In this document: piece after piece, positions 1-8,789 of the stretch
How positions within the stretch are numbered: the stretch's first letter is position 1
Layout: every line of letters begins with the position of its first letter
The notes under the pieces: generated by a model
Database searches by the model: none
What the model saw: the letters and a program-made list of their open reading frames with translations, nothing else
What the model was told of the DNA's origin: nothing
Made by a program: the position numbers and the translations under genes
Assembly: GCF_900292015.1 (NCBI RefSeq)
Contig: NZ_LR130759.1
Span: forward strand, 4,960,001-5,024,000
DNA: 64,000 bases
Reading direction: 5' to 3'
Source of the DNA: Mycobacterium basiliense
Lineage (GTDB): Bacteria > Actinomycetota > Actinomycetes > Mycobacteriales > Mycobacteriaceae

Positions 1-1285
1 CCCGCAGATAGAGCACATCCGCGGGCCCCGGGACATTGCTGACGCAGAGGTTGAAGGCGTACGGCCAGGGCGCCTTCACCCCGCTCATGGTGCTGGCCAG
101 CTGTATCCCATAGGGCACCATCAACGCCGCGGTGTAGGCCAGGATGGTCTCTTTGTCCATGGTCTTGAGCTGGGCTTTTGCCATGCGGGTCGAGGCGGTG
201 ACGACCTGCAGGCGCTGCACCGGATCGGAAATGTCCGTGCCCAACGTCGCCAGGATGGTCGCCACGGCGTTGCCGCCGCCTTCGTCGTCTTTGGGTCGGA
301 CGTTGACCGGCAAGACCGCGATCAGCGACTTGTCGGGCAGCTCACCAAGCTCGCGCAGGAAGCGGCGTAGACCGCCGCCGATGATCGCCACCGCGACGTC
401 GTTCACCGTTGCATCATTTTGGGCGCCAATAGCTTTCAGCCGATCTAGCGAGTATTGCTGGGTGGCGAAGCGGCGGTTGCGGCTGATGCGGGTGTTAAGT
501 ATGCAGTGCGGGGCCTGCACCGAGCTGATGAGGTCGCGGTATTCGTGGTCGCTGCGCAGCTGGGTGTTGACGAGCGCCTTGGTGAGGTCGATCGTGGATC
601 GTCCCGCGTTGGCCACCGACCCGAGCACGCTACCCACGCCGCTTACCAGGCCGCCGAGGCCCTTGACCATGTCGCCTACGCCGCTGAGCATGCTGCCCGC
701 CCCACTCATCAGGCCCGCGCCGGTGGTTTGCTCGGCTTCGGCGGGCCCCCGGTCTGACAGCGGAATGTTGAAGAACAACGGATAGGTGGTGTCGTGCGGG
801 TCGGTAGACATGCTGCGGGCCAACATTTTCTGACCGGTGTACCCGTCCACCAGCGAATGGTGCATCTTGATGTAGATGGCGAACCGCCCGCCTTCCAGTC
901 CCTCGATGAAGTGCATTTCCCACGGCGGACGGCTCAGGTCCAGGGCATGGCTATGTAGGCGGGACACCAAGATTCCGAGTTCACGCTCGTCGCCCGGACT
1001 GGCCAGCGCCGAGCGCCGCACGTGATAGTCCAGATCGAAATTCTCGTCGAAAACCCATGACTGCGTGGGGCTGTAAAGCAGATCGGGATGGCTGAGTTTG
1101 AGATTCCACGGCTCCACCACCTCGTTGGCCCTGCTGTCGTCCACAAGTCCGCGTAGGAAATCCGGCGGCGCGTCCGCTGGCGGCGCGAACGGCATCAGCG
1201 CGCCTACGTGCATCATGGTGCTCGGCGATTCGGAGAAGAGGAAGAACATGTCTTGCGGTCCCAGCCGCCTGGCGGTCTTGCCCAT
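1..1285 (-). CDS. Wax ester synthase/diacylglycerol acyltransferase (WS/DGAT), C-terminus outside the window
   Basis: Partial gene: 428 residues are visible from the ATG at 1285 and the C-terminus lies beyond base 1. The family catalytic signature HHSLVDG (HHxxxDG) is at residues 142-148. The N-terminus (MGKTARRLGPQDMFFL) is typical of mycobacterial WS/DGATs. These enzymes join fatty acyl-CoA to diacylglycerol or a fatty alcohol, making storage lipid at the membrane. Position and sequence match H37Rv Rv3480c. A Gly/Val-rich linker near residues 190-225 precedes the second half. The gene is divergent from the MFS exporter gene at 1421. Confidence 0.93.
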   Translation of the reverse strand, partial: MGKTARRLGPQDMFFLFSESPSTMMHVGALMPFAPPADAPPDFLRGLVDDSRANEVVEPWNLKLSHPDLLYSPTQSWVFDENFDLDYHVRRSALASPGDERELGILVSRLHSHALDLSRPPWEMHFIEGLEGGRFAIYIKMHHSLVDGYTGQKMLARSMSTDPHDTTYPLFFNIPLSDRGPAEAEQTTGAGLMSGAGSMLSGVGDMVKGLGGLVSGVGSVLGSVANAGRSTIDLTKALVNTQLRSDHEYRDLISSVQAPHCILNTRISRNRRFATQQYSLDRLKAIGAQNDATVNDVAVAIIGGGLRRFLRELGELPDKSLIAVLPVNVRPKDDEGGGNAVATILATLGTDISDPVQRLQVVTASTRMAKAQLKTMDKETILAYTAALMVPYGIQLASTMSGVKAPWPYAFNLCVSNVPGPADVLYLR

Positions 1286-1420
1286 GTGACCACTCCTTCA
1301 GTGCCGGTGTCGTCGCGCACCGAGCCGGTCAGCGATGGCACAGAACGTTTCCAGGATTCGACCGTAACCCAACCCGCGGTCGTCCACGCCCGCGGTTTCC
1401 GGTGGGGGCATTGCCCCGCG

Positions 1421-3151
1421 ATGTCGACGACACGGGACCAGACATATCGGGCGCCGCCCGGCCCGGCGGCCACCCCATTGGACGGCGACGCCGGCAGATA
1501 CAGTGACAAGATGCGTCGGCGGGCGGGTCGGCCGCCGCGGCTACCGAAGACCGTTGCCAGTGCGGGCGCCGCGGGCGAATCGCGACTGGACGGTGACGCC
1601 CGGGCCGACGACTATCCCATCGGGCTGGATTCCAGGCTTTTGATGACCACGCTGACGTGCCTGATGCTTCCGGTGATGGTCACCTTGGATACCACCGTCG
1701 TCAACGTGGCGCAGCGGACCTTCATCGACGAATTCTCCTCCACCCAAGCAGTCGTCGCATGGACGTCGACCGGCTACACCCTGTCACTGGCGGCGGTGAT
1801 TCCGCTCACCGGCTGGGCGGCCAACCGGTTGGGCACCAAACGGTTGGTGGTGGCCTCGGTGTTGCTGTTCACCCTGGGATCGTTGTTGTGCGCACTGGCC
1901 TCGAATATCGCACTGTTGGTGACCTTTCGGGCCGTGCAGGGTGTGGGTGGGGGAATACTCATCCCACTGCAGCTCATCATTCTGGCTCGTGCGGCCGGTC
2001 CGGCGCGGTTGGGCCGGGTGCTGACGATCAGCATGATCACCGTGTTACTGACCCCGATCGCCGGGCCCATCCTGGGCGGCTGGCTGATCGACGCCTTCGG
2101 CTGGCCATGGATCTTTCTGATCAACCTCCCGATGGGTGCACTCACTTTGGTATTGGCGGGATTCGTTCTGCCCAAGGATGATCCGATGCCCGCGGAGCCG
2201 CTGGACGTGCTGGGCATGGCGTTGCTGTCTCCAGGCCTGGTGTTGTTTCTCTACGGCCTGTCAGAGATACCCGGACTCGACACCTTCGCCAATCCGCATG
2301 CCTGGGTGCCGGTGATTGCGGGCGTGCTATTGATCGGCGCATTCATCCTCCACGCGCTGCACCGGGCCAACCATGCCCTGATCGATTTGCGCCTACTCCA
2401 AAACCGGACGGTGGCCGCGGCCAACGCCACCAGGTTCATGTTTGCCGTCACCTTTTTCGGCAGCTGCCTGCTATTTCCGGCGTATTTCCAGCAGGTGCTC
2501 GGAAAGACACCCTTCCAATCGGGATTGCTGCTGATCCCGCAAACACTGGCCGCCGCCGCGGCCATGCCGATCGTCGGGCGGGCCATGGAAAAGCACGGGC
2601 CGCGCGGTGTGGTGTTGATCGGTACCAGTGTGATCCTCACGGGCATGGGCATCTTTATCTACGCGATGAGCAGACAGCACGTACACCTAGCGATACTGCT
2701 GGCCGGGCTCGCGACATTCGGCGTCGGCAGCTCCTGCATGATGGTTCCGGTCTCTTGGTCGGCCGTGCGCACGCTGAACTCCAGCGAAGTCGCGCACGGC
2801 TCAACGTTATTCAATGTCAACCACAACGTCGCCGCCGCTGCCGGCGCCGCACTGATGTCGGTGATCCTCACCAGCAGATTCGACGACAGCGCCATCATCA
2901 CCGTGGCCGAACACGCGGACAGCGTCCACCAGGACGGCCTCGTTGGACGGGTCGGGCAACCCATCCCGTCGCGCCTGCCCGCGCAGGCTTTCCCGCCCGA
3001 CGCCTCCGAGCAGCTCACCAACGAATTGTCCCTGGCCTACGCCGGAGTCTTCCTGGTCGCCATGATCGTGGTCGCGGCCACCGCGATACCGGCATCGTTC
3101 CTACCTAAACGTCCCACGGCCCGGGTGGAGTTGGCGCAGCCCGATCCGTAG
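1421..3151 (+). CDS. MFS drug/solute exporter, DHA2 (14-helix, EmrB/QacA) type
   Basis: About 576 residues. A hydrophilic N-terminal stretch of some 70 residues precedes a long series of membrane helices. A motif-A loop (GWAANRLGTKR, near residue 130) follows helix 2. A motif-C antiporter signature (GPILGGW, near residue 215) lies in helix 5. Length and helix number fit proton-driven DHA2 exporters; the substrate cannot be read from sequence. The start is uncertain: ATG at 1421 and ATG at 1511 are both in frame and neither has a strong ribosome site. H37Rv does not have this gene next to Rv3480c as far as I recall, so it may be accessory. Confidence 0.85.
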   Translation: MSTTRDQTYRAPPGPAATPLDGDAGRYSDKMRRRAGRPPRLPKTVASAGAAGESRLDGDARADDYPIGLDSRLLMTTLTCLMLPVMVTLDTTVVNVAQRTFIDEFSSTQAVVAWTSTGYTLSLAAVIPLTGWAANRLGTKRLVVASVLLFTLGSLLCALASNIALLVTFRAVQGVGGGILIPLQLIILARAAGPARLGRVLTISMITVLLTPIAGPILGGWLIDAFGWPWIFLINLPMGALTLVLAGFVLPKDDPMPAEPLDVLGMALLSPGLVLFLYGLSEIPGLDTFANPHAWVPVIAGVLLIGAFILHALHRANHALIDLRLLQNRTVAAANATRFMFAVTFFGSCLLFPAYFQQVLGKTPFQSGLLLIPQTLAAAAAMPIVGRAMEKHGPRGVVLIGTSVILTGMGIFIYAMSRQHVHLAILLAGLATFGVGSSCMMVPVSWSAVRTLNSSEVAHGSTLFNVNHNVAAAAGAALMSVILTSRFDDSAIITVAEHADSVHQDGLVGRVGQPIPSRLPAQAFPPDASEQLTNELSLAYAGVFLVAMIVVAATAIPASFLPKRPTARVELAQPDP

Positions 3152-3202
3152 CCCGACCGGGCGGTATGCCCGCCCCGATCCGGGCGCCGAGCGCCAGCGG
3201 TG

Positions 3203-3619
3203 TCACCTGCCGTCAGTCGCCGACGTTGTGCCCGGCGCCGCCATCTTCAGGATGGCCGAAGCCAAGGGGTAATCGGCGCCCTCGCGTTGCTCGATGTAGC
3301 GCCGAATCCGTTCGTTGCCAAATAGCGCCGACCCGGCTTGCTCCATGTATAGCCGCATCTCATCGATGTCCAGCAGGATCAATTCGTCCTCGCCGCGCCA
3401 GCCGAAGGCAATCTGCAGGACGCGTGCCGAGATGCCGAAGTACTCCCCGATCGCGATCAGCTCGGCGTAGTCGGGAAAGTCTTCGGCGTCCTTGCGCCGG
3501 GAGTAGGTGGCCTTCGGCAGGTTGAGCGCGGAACCGATTTCGCTGTCCGGGATATCGCGGTTGAGCAGCCACTCAAGGACACGGCCAAGGTCTTTACCTG
3601 CACGGTTCAGTCTCGGCAT
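3203..3619 (-). CDS. Small HTH (immunity-repressor-like) DNA-binding protein
   Basis: 138 residues, ATG at 3619. The first half has the pattern of an XRE/Cro-type helix-turn-helix: the helix around DSEIGSALNLPKATYSRRK (about residues 25-43) resembles a recognition helix and is followed by FPDYAELIAIGEYFGIS. The second half is charged and helical with no recognised domain. Mycobacterial genomes carry similar proteins annotated as immunity repressors, but the target is unknown. It is divergent from the secreted-protein gene at 3826 across an A+T-rich 206-bp gap holding an inverted repeat, so it could regulate both. Convergent with the MFS gene, 51 bp away. Confidence 0.65.
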   Translation of the reverse strand: MPRLNRAGKDLGRVLEWLLNRDIPDSEIGSALNLPKATYSRRKDAEDFPDYAELIAIGEYFGISARVLQIAFGWRGEDELILLDIDEMRLYMEQAGSALFGNERIRRYIEQREGADYPLASAILKMAAPGTTSATDGR

Positions 3620-3719
3620 TTCACCAACCTATTTCTGGTTTCGGTTCCAGTCAACTTTGGCGCGCCAGCGGATCACAGACACCCTGCAGCCACCTCAGTT
3701 GATATTTTCGGGACGACTA

Positions 3720-3733
3720 TTCCATTTTTGGAA
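3720..3733. promoter_or_regulatory. Inverted repeat in the divergent promoter region, possible operator
   Basis: TTCCA-TTTT-TGGAA, perfect 5-bp arms around a 4-T loop, in an A+T-rich island (3690-3750) unlike the surrounding G+C-rich DNA. It lies between the HTH gene (leftward from 3619) and the secreted-protein gene (rightward from 3826). This is the expected place for an autoregulatory operator. Only the symmetry is seen; binding is inference. Confidence 0.35.
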
Positions 3734-3755
3734 CATCTATCGTAAAGTTACTCGC

Positions 3756-3821
3756 ATGGGCCCCCAGACGGCACGGAAGACCGTCACAGGAAACGGGATC
3801 CTCACTATAGATCGGGGCTAG
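3756..3821 (+). other. Possible 21-codon leader ORF
   Basis: ATG at 3756 to TAG at 3821 ends 4 nt before the ATG of the secreted-protein gene at 3826. It encodes a short basic/polar peptide (begins MGPQTARK). There is no clear ribosome site, so it may be leaderless, or simply the true 5' UTR. The tight spacing suggests translational coupling if it is expressed. Confidence 0.25.
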
Positions 3822-3825
3822 TGCG

Positions 3826-4212
3826 ATGACCGATGGCGCAGCGACCTTCAACCACCCGCAGCAGGCAACCCGGCGCTCCATCGTGGGGCGGCTGCCCCGC
3901 GTGTTGCTTGGCATCGCCGCCGGAGCGACCGTAATGGTTGCCGCGCCCGCCAATGCCGACCCCGGCGAGGGTTCCGGTCCGTCCTACCAACTGGGCTACA
4001 ACAAGGCGGTCGAGGACGGCCGCTACACGGTGACCAGATTGCGGGCAATGGGATTCCCCGATGCGGCAACGGTCATCTCCGGCCAGACACACAATGTCTG
4101 TGCCAGGGAGTTGGCGTCCGTCCGGGAGGTCGACGGTGTCAATGACGAGGACTTCCTTCGGGGCTGCGCCAGCGGCGTGCAGAGTCTGGTCATCACCGGA
4201 GTTGCCGGCTGA
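3826..4212 (+). CDS. Small secreted protein, DUF732-like
   Basis: 128 residues. The N-terminus has a twin arginine (TRRSIVGR, about residues 15-22), a hydrophobic core and an Ala-rich cleavage site (PANA followed by DP, about residue 45), so it is exported by Sec or possibly Tat. The mature part is about 85 residues with two cysteines (in NVCAREL and LRGCASG) that could form a disulfide. The FLRGC context resembles the mycobacterial DUF732 secreted family. ATG start at 3826 is preceded by a weak purine-rich stretch. Function unknown. Confidence 0.65.
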   Translation: MTDGAATFNHPQQATRRSIVGRLPRVLLGIAAGATVMVAAPANADPGEGSGPSYQLGYNKAVEDGRYTVTRLRAMGFPDAATVISGQTHNVCARELASVREVDGVNDEDFLRGCASGVQSLVITGVAG

Positions 4213-4279
4213 CGTTGCTCCGGAACGGACCAGAGCCGAATTCTGACATTTGGGCGGACAGCGCGCTTACGATGCCGGA

Positions 4280-4543
4280 GTGACCACACAAGAGTCGCTC
4301 AACAACGCCCTAGAAGATCTCAAATCCCGGGTTGCGGCTGTCGAAAAGTCGCAGGCCGACTACCGCTCCCTGGTCGAGGCGATCACAGCGTTCGGCAACA
4401 CCCAACAGATGCTTGCCGACGTGCTTCGTGCATACGGCGGCGAGGTGCGAGCCACGGCCGACGACTCCAACAATCGCATCCGCGCTATCGAGGCATCCAC
4501 GTTGGAGATCAAGAACCTGCTGGTGAAAGCGCTCGAGCGATAA
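4280..4543 (+). CDS. Hypothetical helical (coiled-coil) protein
   Basis: 87 residues if the GTG at 4280 is used, preceded by GCCGGA; a TTG at 4250 would add 10 residues. The sequence is one long amphipathic helix pattern (LKSRVAAVEKSQADYRSLVE, then NNRIRAIEASTLEIKNLL) with heptad-like hydrophobic spacing, few glycines and no cysteine. No signal peptide or membrane helix. It lies 67 bp after the secreted-protein gene and could be co-transcribed. No function recognised. Confidence 0.55.
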   Translation: MTTQESLNNALEDLKSRVAAVEKSQADYRSLVEAITAFGNTQQMLADVLRAYGGEVRATADDSNNRIRAIEASTLEIKNLLVKALER

Positions 4544-4597
4544 TCCGAATCTTCTTGGCGGACAAGTCCTTTTCACATCCGCAAGCCGAAAAGCAGC

Positions 4598-5473
4598 TTA
4601 CCCGCGGTCCACACGCCGGCTGAGGAAGTCCAAGACGGCATCGGCGAAGACGTCGTTTCGGTCACCCGCCACCATATGCCCGGCGCCGCGCACATCGGTG
4701 AACTCGATTTGCGGGAAACGGGCCAAGAACTCATCGGCACGCTCCTGGCTGACCAAATCACTCATCTGGCCCCGAATGAGCAGCATCGGTACGCCGTCGC
4801 GCAGGATCGCCTCGACGGCGGTGTACAGGCGCTCGGACTCGGTCACCTCGATCGGGGGAAACGCTGCGGTGCCGCTGATGAACTGCGGGTCCCAGTGCCA
4901 ATACCAGCGATCACCGCGCCGGCGCAGGTTGGTGGTCAGCCCATCCAGGTCGACGGGCCGAGGTCGATGCGGGTTGTACTCGGCAATCATGTCGGCGACT
5001 TCGTCCAGTGAGCCGAAGCCCGATTCCACCCGATCAGCCATGAACGCATGTACCCGATTCGCCCCGGAGGGATCCATGTTCGGCACGATGTCAACGAGCA
5101 CGACCGCGCTGGCGATACCCGGGGAAACCTCCCCGGCCAGCAGCATCGTGGTGAACCCGCCCAGTGAGGCGCCCACCAGCACCGGTTTGGCGGGCAGACC
5201 GCGCAGCACCTCCTGCACGTCGCCGGCGAAGCTCACCACGCGGTAGTCGCCGTCAACCGACCAGTCGGATTCGCCATGGCCCCGCAAGTCGATCGTGACG
5301 GCCTGCCAACCTCGCTCGGCCACGGCTGCGGCCGCCCGGCCCCACGAGCGGCGGGTCTGACCCCCGCCGTGCAAGAACACCACGGCACGCGCATGCCCAT
5401 CACCCAACCGATCGGCGACGATACGGACACCCCCCGTTCCCCGAACAGCGAACGGCTCCGGCGCGGCCACCAT
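4598..5473 (-). CDS. Alpha/beta-fold hydrolase
   Basis: 291 residues, ATG at 5473 (an in-frame GTG sits just upstream). Oxyanion loop HGGGQ near residue 35, nucleophile elbow GASLGG near residue 102, acid candidate Asp in RGQMSDLVS and catalytic His in GAGHMVAGD near the C-terminus: a complete Ser-Asp-His triad. The fold is that of small esterases, lipases and C-C hydrolases; the substrate cannot be assigned. No signal peptide, so cytoplasmic. It ends convergently with the helical protein gene. Confidence 0.85.
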   Translation of the reverse strand: MVAAPEPFAVRGTGGVRIVADRLGDGHARAVVFLHGGGQTRRSWGRAAAAVAERGWQAVTIDLRGHGESDWSVDGDYRVVSFAGDVQEVLRGLPAKPVLVGASLGGFTTMLLAGEVSPGIASAVVLVDIVPNMDPSGANRVHAFMADRVESGFGSLDEVADMIAEYNPHRPRPVDLDGLTTNLRRRGDRWYWHWDPQFISGTAAFPPIEVTESERLYTAVEAILRDGVPMLLIRGQMSDLVSQERADEFLARFPQIEFTDVRGAGHMVAGDRNDVFADAVLDFLSRRVDRG

Positions 5474-5582
5474 CACCCGATAGTAAGACGCACGTCTCGG
5501 CCGCCCCCGCGAGGTCGCACCACGCTGGGCCCGGCTCCAACCCAGGCGGCGGCGCCCGCCCCAAACGCCGCTCAGGCCATCG

Positions 5583-6275
5583 TCATAAGGCGCTGATTCC
5601 GTTGTAGAGCACCATCAACCCGATAAGGACCAGAACGACCGCTAGCATCGCCGCGTTGTTCTTCTCCATCCAGTCCTTGAGTCGGGTCAGCGGCTCATCA
5701 AGGCGATCACCGGCACTCACAAACGCCACGATGGGAACGATGACCGTCGATGCCGAAATCGCAACAAAGATCGCGGCGCACACCCATTTACCCGCCAGCC
5801 CGAGCGCACTCGTGCCAATGCCCAACCCGGCCGCCAGACAAATAATCAGGACCTCGGGGCGCACCACCACCAGCACGGCCGCGGTTATCGCCGCCCGCCG
5901 CGGTGTGATGGTCGAAAACGAACGCATCCAGCGCGGGGATTCGGTGAATCCGTGCCGGGTCTGCCAGCGATAGATACCGAAGAGAATCAACGCCGAACCA
6001 AGGATCACGCGCAGCCAGGAAGCCCAGCCCGGCGGCGCTTTCTGATGCAGACCGCCAAGCATGCCCGAGCCTAGGACAAAGATCGCGGTGACCGCGGCCA
6101 ACCCGAGCAACCAACCGGCCAAAAACGCCAGACTCGCCGGGCGTGGTCGCGGCGAGTGCAGCACCAACACCGCCGGAATGACCGTTATCGGGGAAACCGC
6201 AATTACGAGGGCAAGCGGAACAAGACTGGTCAGCAATGAACCCCAACTTCCTGTCACGGGCAGCAATCTTCGCAT
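5583..6275 (-). CDS. GAP/SfLAP-family integral membrane protein
   Basis: 230 residues, ATG at 6275. About six hydrophobic segments, including an N-terminal one (LVPLALVIAVSPITVIPAVL) and a final one (AMLAVVLVLIGLMVLYNGI). The pattern SPITVIPAVLVL and the charged central loop fit the mycobacterial GAP family (peptidoglycolipid/sulfolipid-addressing proteins, PF11139), which are distantly LysE-like and help place lipids at the cell surface. Which lipid it serves cannot be told. Confidence 0.7.
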   Translation of the reverse strand: MRRLLPVTGSWGSLLTSLVPLALVIAVSPITVIPAVLVLHSPRPRPASLAFLAGWLLGLAAVTAIFVLGSGMLGGLHQKAPPGWASWLRVILGSALILFGIYRWQTRHGFTESPRWMRSFSTITPRRAAITAAVLVVVRPEVLIICLAAGLGIGTSALGLAGKWVCAAIFVAISASTVIVPIVAFVSAGDRLDEPLTRLKDWMEKNNAAMLAVVLVLIGLMVLYNGISAL

Positions 6276-6794
6276 CGTCTCAAACCACTGACCACCACAA
6301 TCCGCCAGGCCACACTAGTTTCACCGAATGAGAGCCTCCTGGCGGCCAGCTAGTCGAACGACAGCCCCCGTGCGTGCCGCCATCGAAATCCCGCTTCGCC
6401 AACCAAGATTTCGCACGACGGGCGCTGGCCCGGGGGGTAAGTATCGGTGCCGGAACGGATTTCGCTGTGCCGACCCATGACTCCGTCCACAGGCGGTCGG
6501 CGCCGCGTTCAAAAGTGCATCTCTGCGAACCCGGCGCCGCCGTATCTCCGCGCACTCGGCCGAGACACTATTCATCGCCACCTTAGACGGCACGCGCACT
6601 CGCCATGGAAGACCGGTTCGGCAACTTCGCCGTGGGCAAAGACGCCGACTTCGTGGTCGTGGCCCCCGCCGCACGCCAGCCCTGAACGCCACGCTGATGT
6701 GATCCACAGACCCGACGATATGCGTGAGCCGTCGGGTTGAGACCTGATCATCTACAGCCGTCCAGGAACGCCGTCTACAACCGCCACCGAGTGA
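6276..6794. other. 519-bp interval without an intact gene
   Basis: The left 95 bp is the upstream region of the leftward GAP-family gene and holds nothing I recognise. About 6370-6685 is a degraded rightward amidohydrolase/guanine deaminase remnant (separate entry). The last 100 bp, 6690-6794, follows that remnant up to the 3' end of the TDT transporter and shows no convincing terminator. Confidence 0.6.
6370..6685 (+). pseudogene. Decayed C-terminal fragment of a guanine deaminase-like amidohydrolase
   Basis: Three pieces match a guanine deaminase in order but in different frames. At about 6374-6470, PPSKSRFANQDF...GVSIGAGTDF resembles the conserved CPTSN...GVxxGLGTD segment. At about 6567-6600, LFIATLDGTR resembles LYLATLGGAR. 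At 6605-6685, MEDRFGNFAVGKDADFVVV resembles the C-terminal IGNFEVGKDADFVVLD signature and ends at a TGA. A frameshift separates the second and third pieces (one base too many before GCACTCGCC). The N-terminal two-thirds, with the zinc HxH motif, is absent. Assigned from remembered family motifs, not alignment. Confidence 0.6.
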
Positions 6795-7946
6795 TCAGGA
6801 CACCGGGTCCTTACTGGCCTTGATCGGCGCAGTGCTCGGCGGCAATTTGAGCAGGTTGCCGCGCAGGCTGCCGCGCACGGTGCGGATGGTCACCAGCACC
6901 CAGGTGGTCAGCAGGCCGGCATAGGCAATCGCGGCAGCCACCTTGAACGCCGGGAGATGAGTGTGCAAGGCCAACTGACAAGTACCGGTGACAAAGGTGC
7001 CAACGGGAAAGGTCAGGCTCCACCAGGTCAGGGCGAAGGGCATGCCACGCCGCAGCGTACGCACCGTCAGCGAGCTGGCGAGCGCAATCCACAGCACCGC
7101 AAAGCCCCAGACCGGAACGCCGAAGACGATCGCGAACGCCTGCATGTCCTCGGCCAGTTTCTGATCAACGGCCCCAGTCGCGGCGCCGGCACCCAGCAGC
7201 CCGGCCGCGGTGACCGATTGGCCAAGCGGCCCAAGCACGATCCATAGCGTCGGCACTCGTGCCGTGCCGGAAGTGCCGTAGAGCACCAGCCGGCTCCAAA
7301 TCATCGCAATGATATTCAGCGAAGCCAGCAAGGACAGTCCAAACATCGCGTAGCAGCCGTACAGCATGGTCTCGCGACCCGTTCCCGGCGGCATGTGCGG
7401 GAGCAGCAGCGCACCGGTCGCGGCCGAAACCATCGGCGGGACCACCGGCATGAGCCAACCACCGAATGCCGCGTCGGGCTCGACGCGGAGCTGAGTGAAC
7501 ATCAAGAACGGAATGCTGACAGCGGTGAACAGGCCACCCAGCGTGCCCGCCGTCCACAGCACCCAGTGCAGGTCGACAGCGACGCGTTGGCCGATGAGGT
7601 CCCCGCAGGCCAGCACCCCTCCGGCGCCGACCGTCATCAGCGCCATGGGCGCCGCACCGTAAAAGTGGGCCATCTGCGGATTGCGGGCGTGGGCGCGCGC
7701 CACCGTGGGATGACGCAACCAGTGACCGCCCACCAGCACGATCAGCACGCCGAGCAAGACGGCGGCGATCACCCACACCACCTCGGTAAACCCGCGTAGT
7801 CCCGGCACGTGCAGCGGCAGGGTAGCCCCGGCGACCGCAACGATTCCGGTGCCCATTACCGAGGCGAACCAGTTGGGCCCGATATTGCCTAGCACTTCGA
7901 CGCGCGTACGCAGCGATGGGGCCTCGTCCGAGCTTGCAACGGCCAT
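6795..7946 (-). CDS. TDT/SLAC1-TehA family transporter
   Basis: 383 residues, ATG at 7946, about ten transmembrane helices. The first membrane segment carries NWFASVMGTGIVAVAG, a pattern shared by tellurite-resistance/dicarboxylate transporters (TehA, Mae1, SLAC1), and WWSLTFPVGTF near residue 305 is also characteristic of the family. Members act as channels or exporters for small anions, sulfite or C4-dicarboxylates. No neighbouring enzyme points to a substrate. Divergent from the small membrane protein gene at 8060, 113 bp away. Confidence 0.85.
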   Translation of the reverse strand: MAVASSDEAPSLRTRVEVLGNIGPNWFASVMGTGIVAVAGATLPLHVPGLRGFTEVVWVIAAVLLGVLIVLVGGHWLRHPTVARAHARNPQMAHFYGAAPMALMTVGAGGVLACGDLIGQRVAVDLHWVLWTAGTLGGLFTAVSIPFLMFTQLRVEPDAAFGGWLMPVVPPMVSAATGALLLPHMPPGTGRETMLYGCYAMFGLSLLASLNIIAMIWSRLVLYGTSGTARVPTLWIVLGPLGQSVTAAGLLGAGAATGAVDQKLAEDMQAFAIVFGVPVWGFAVLWIALASSLTVRTLRRGMPFALTWWSLTFPVGTFVTGTCQLALHTHLPAFKVAAAIAYAGLLTTWVLVTIRTVRGSLRGNLLKLPPSTAPIKASKDPVS

Positions 7947-8059
7947 AGCTGACAGACCCTAATGCAGCAACAAGCCGCTGCGAACCGGTGGACGAGGGCA
8001 TCGCGGAATGCCGCATACACTGCCTTGCAGTAGTGCCTCCTTAGGAACGAGGTTCGCAT

Positions 8060-8302
8060 TTGACCAGAGCCCCACTGGCGGTCTGGATTGCCGTTGTACT
8101 GCTGGTTGCCGCGCTGGCTATGCCGATCAAGCAACGGTGCGGTGCCCCGGGCCGCAGGTGCGCTACCGCGGTCGATACGCACGGATATATTCACTACTAC
8201 TACGAAATCGAACCATTCGGCGTATTCCTCCTTGAGCACGCCTTGGGTTCGAATATCCCGTTGTATTACACGTCGGGAGACGAAATAGTGAAACTCCAGT
8301 GA
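8060..8302 (+). CDS. Small membrane-anchored or secreted hypothetical protein
   Basis: 80 residues from a TTG at 8060, chosen because AGGAACGAGG lies 8-18 nt upstream. Residues 5-22 (PLAVWIAVVLLVAALAMP) form a signal peptide or anchor. The rest holds a CGAPGRRC pair of cysteines followed by a Tyr-rich part (HYYYEIEPFG). No family recognised. It is 35 bp before the next secreted-protein gene on the same strand, suggesting a two-gene unit. Confidence 0.5.
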   Translation: MTRAPLAVWIAVVLLVAALAMPIKQRCGAPGRRCATAVDTHGYIHYYYEIEPFGVFLLEHALGSNIPLYYTSGDEIVKLQ

Positions 8303-8337
8303 TTTCCCGTCAGGAACAGTCTGGAGGTACGCGGCCG

Positions 8338-8763
8338 ATGGTCCACCGGATCACCCGACGGGTCAGCCCGATCAACTGCGCTGCGGCCGCGATGCTCGCC
8401 TCGACGATGCTGATTTGCAGTACCTATGCCGCCCCCGGCGCGCCCGCCGTCGTACTCACCAACCCGAGCGGAGGCTGGTGCGGCCCAACGCGTTCGTGCC
8501 CCGCGGACCCGGCACCCGATGCACCCATGGGTGGGGATCAAGCGACCGCGGAACGGCAGATCATTGACGGCTACGTCACCAAGCAGATCGGTTGCACACC
8601 CGACCTCACACCGCACCCGCAAGCTGTCAACTGGAATCCGCCCGGCTTCACAGCGTACGTGGGCGGTTCGGGCAACATCGTCGACGACGATTCCCGGCTG
8701 GGCGGCCAGTTCACCGCCGACTACGTCAACGGCCGCTGGCACATCGCCTACCTGTATTGCTGA
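8338..8763 (+). CDS. Small secreted hypothetical protein
   Basis: 141 residues from ATG 8338, preceded by a good ribosome site (GGAGG at 8323-8327). A basic start (MVHRITRR), hydrophobic core and Ala-rich end near residue 32 (TYAAPGAP) make a signal peptide. The mature part has four cysteines (WCGPTRSC, IGC and the C-terminal LYC), suggesting two disulfides, and ends exactly on YC. It resembles the many small Cys-containing secreted proteins of mycobacteria; no function known. Confidence 0.65.
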   Translation: MVHRITRRVSPINCAAAAMLASTMLICSTYAAPGAPAVVLTNPSGGWCGPTRSCPADPAPDAPMGGDQATAERQIIDGYVTKQIGCTPDLTPHPQAVNWNPPGFTAYVGGSGNIVDDDSRLGGQFTADYVNGRWHIAYLYC

Positions 8764-8789
8764 GGGCGCCGTAGTGCGGTCGGCAGGGG

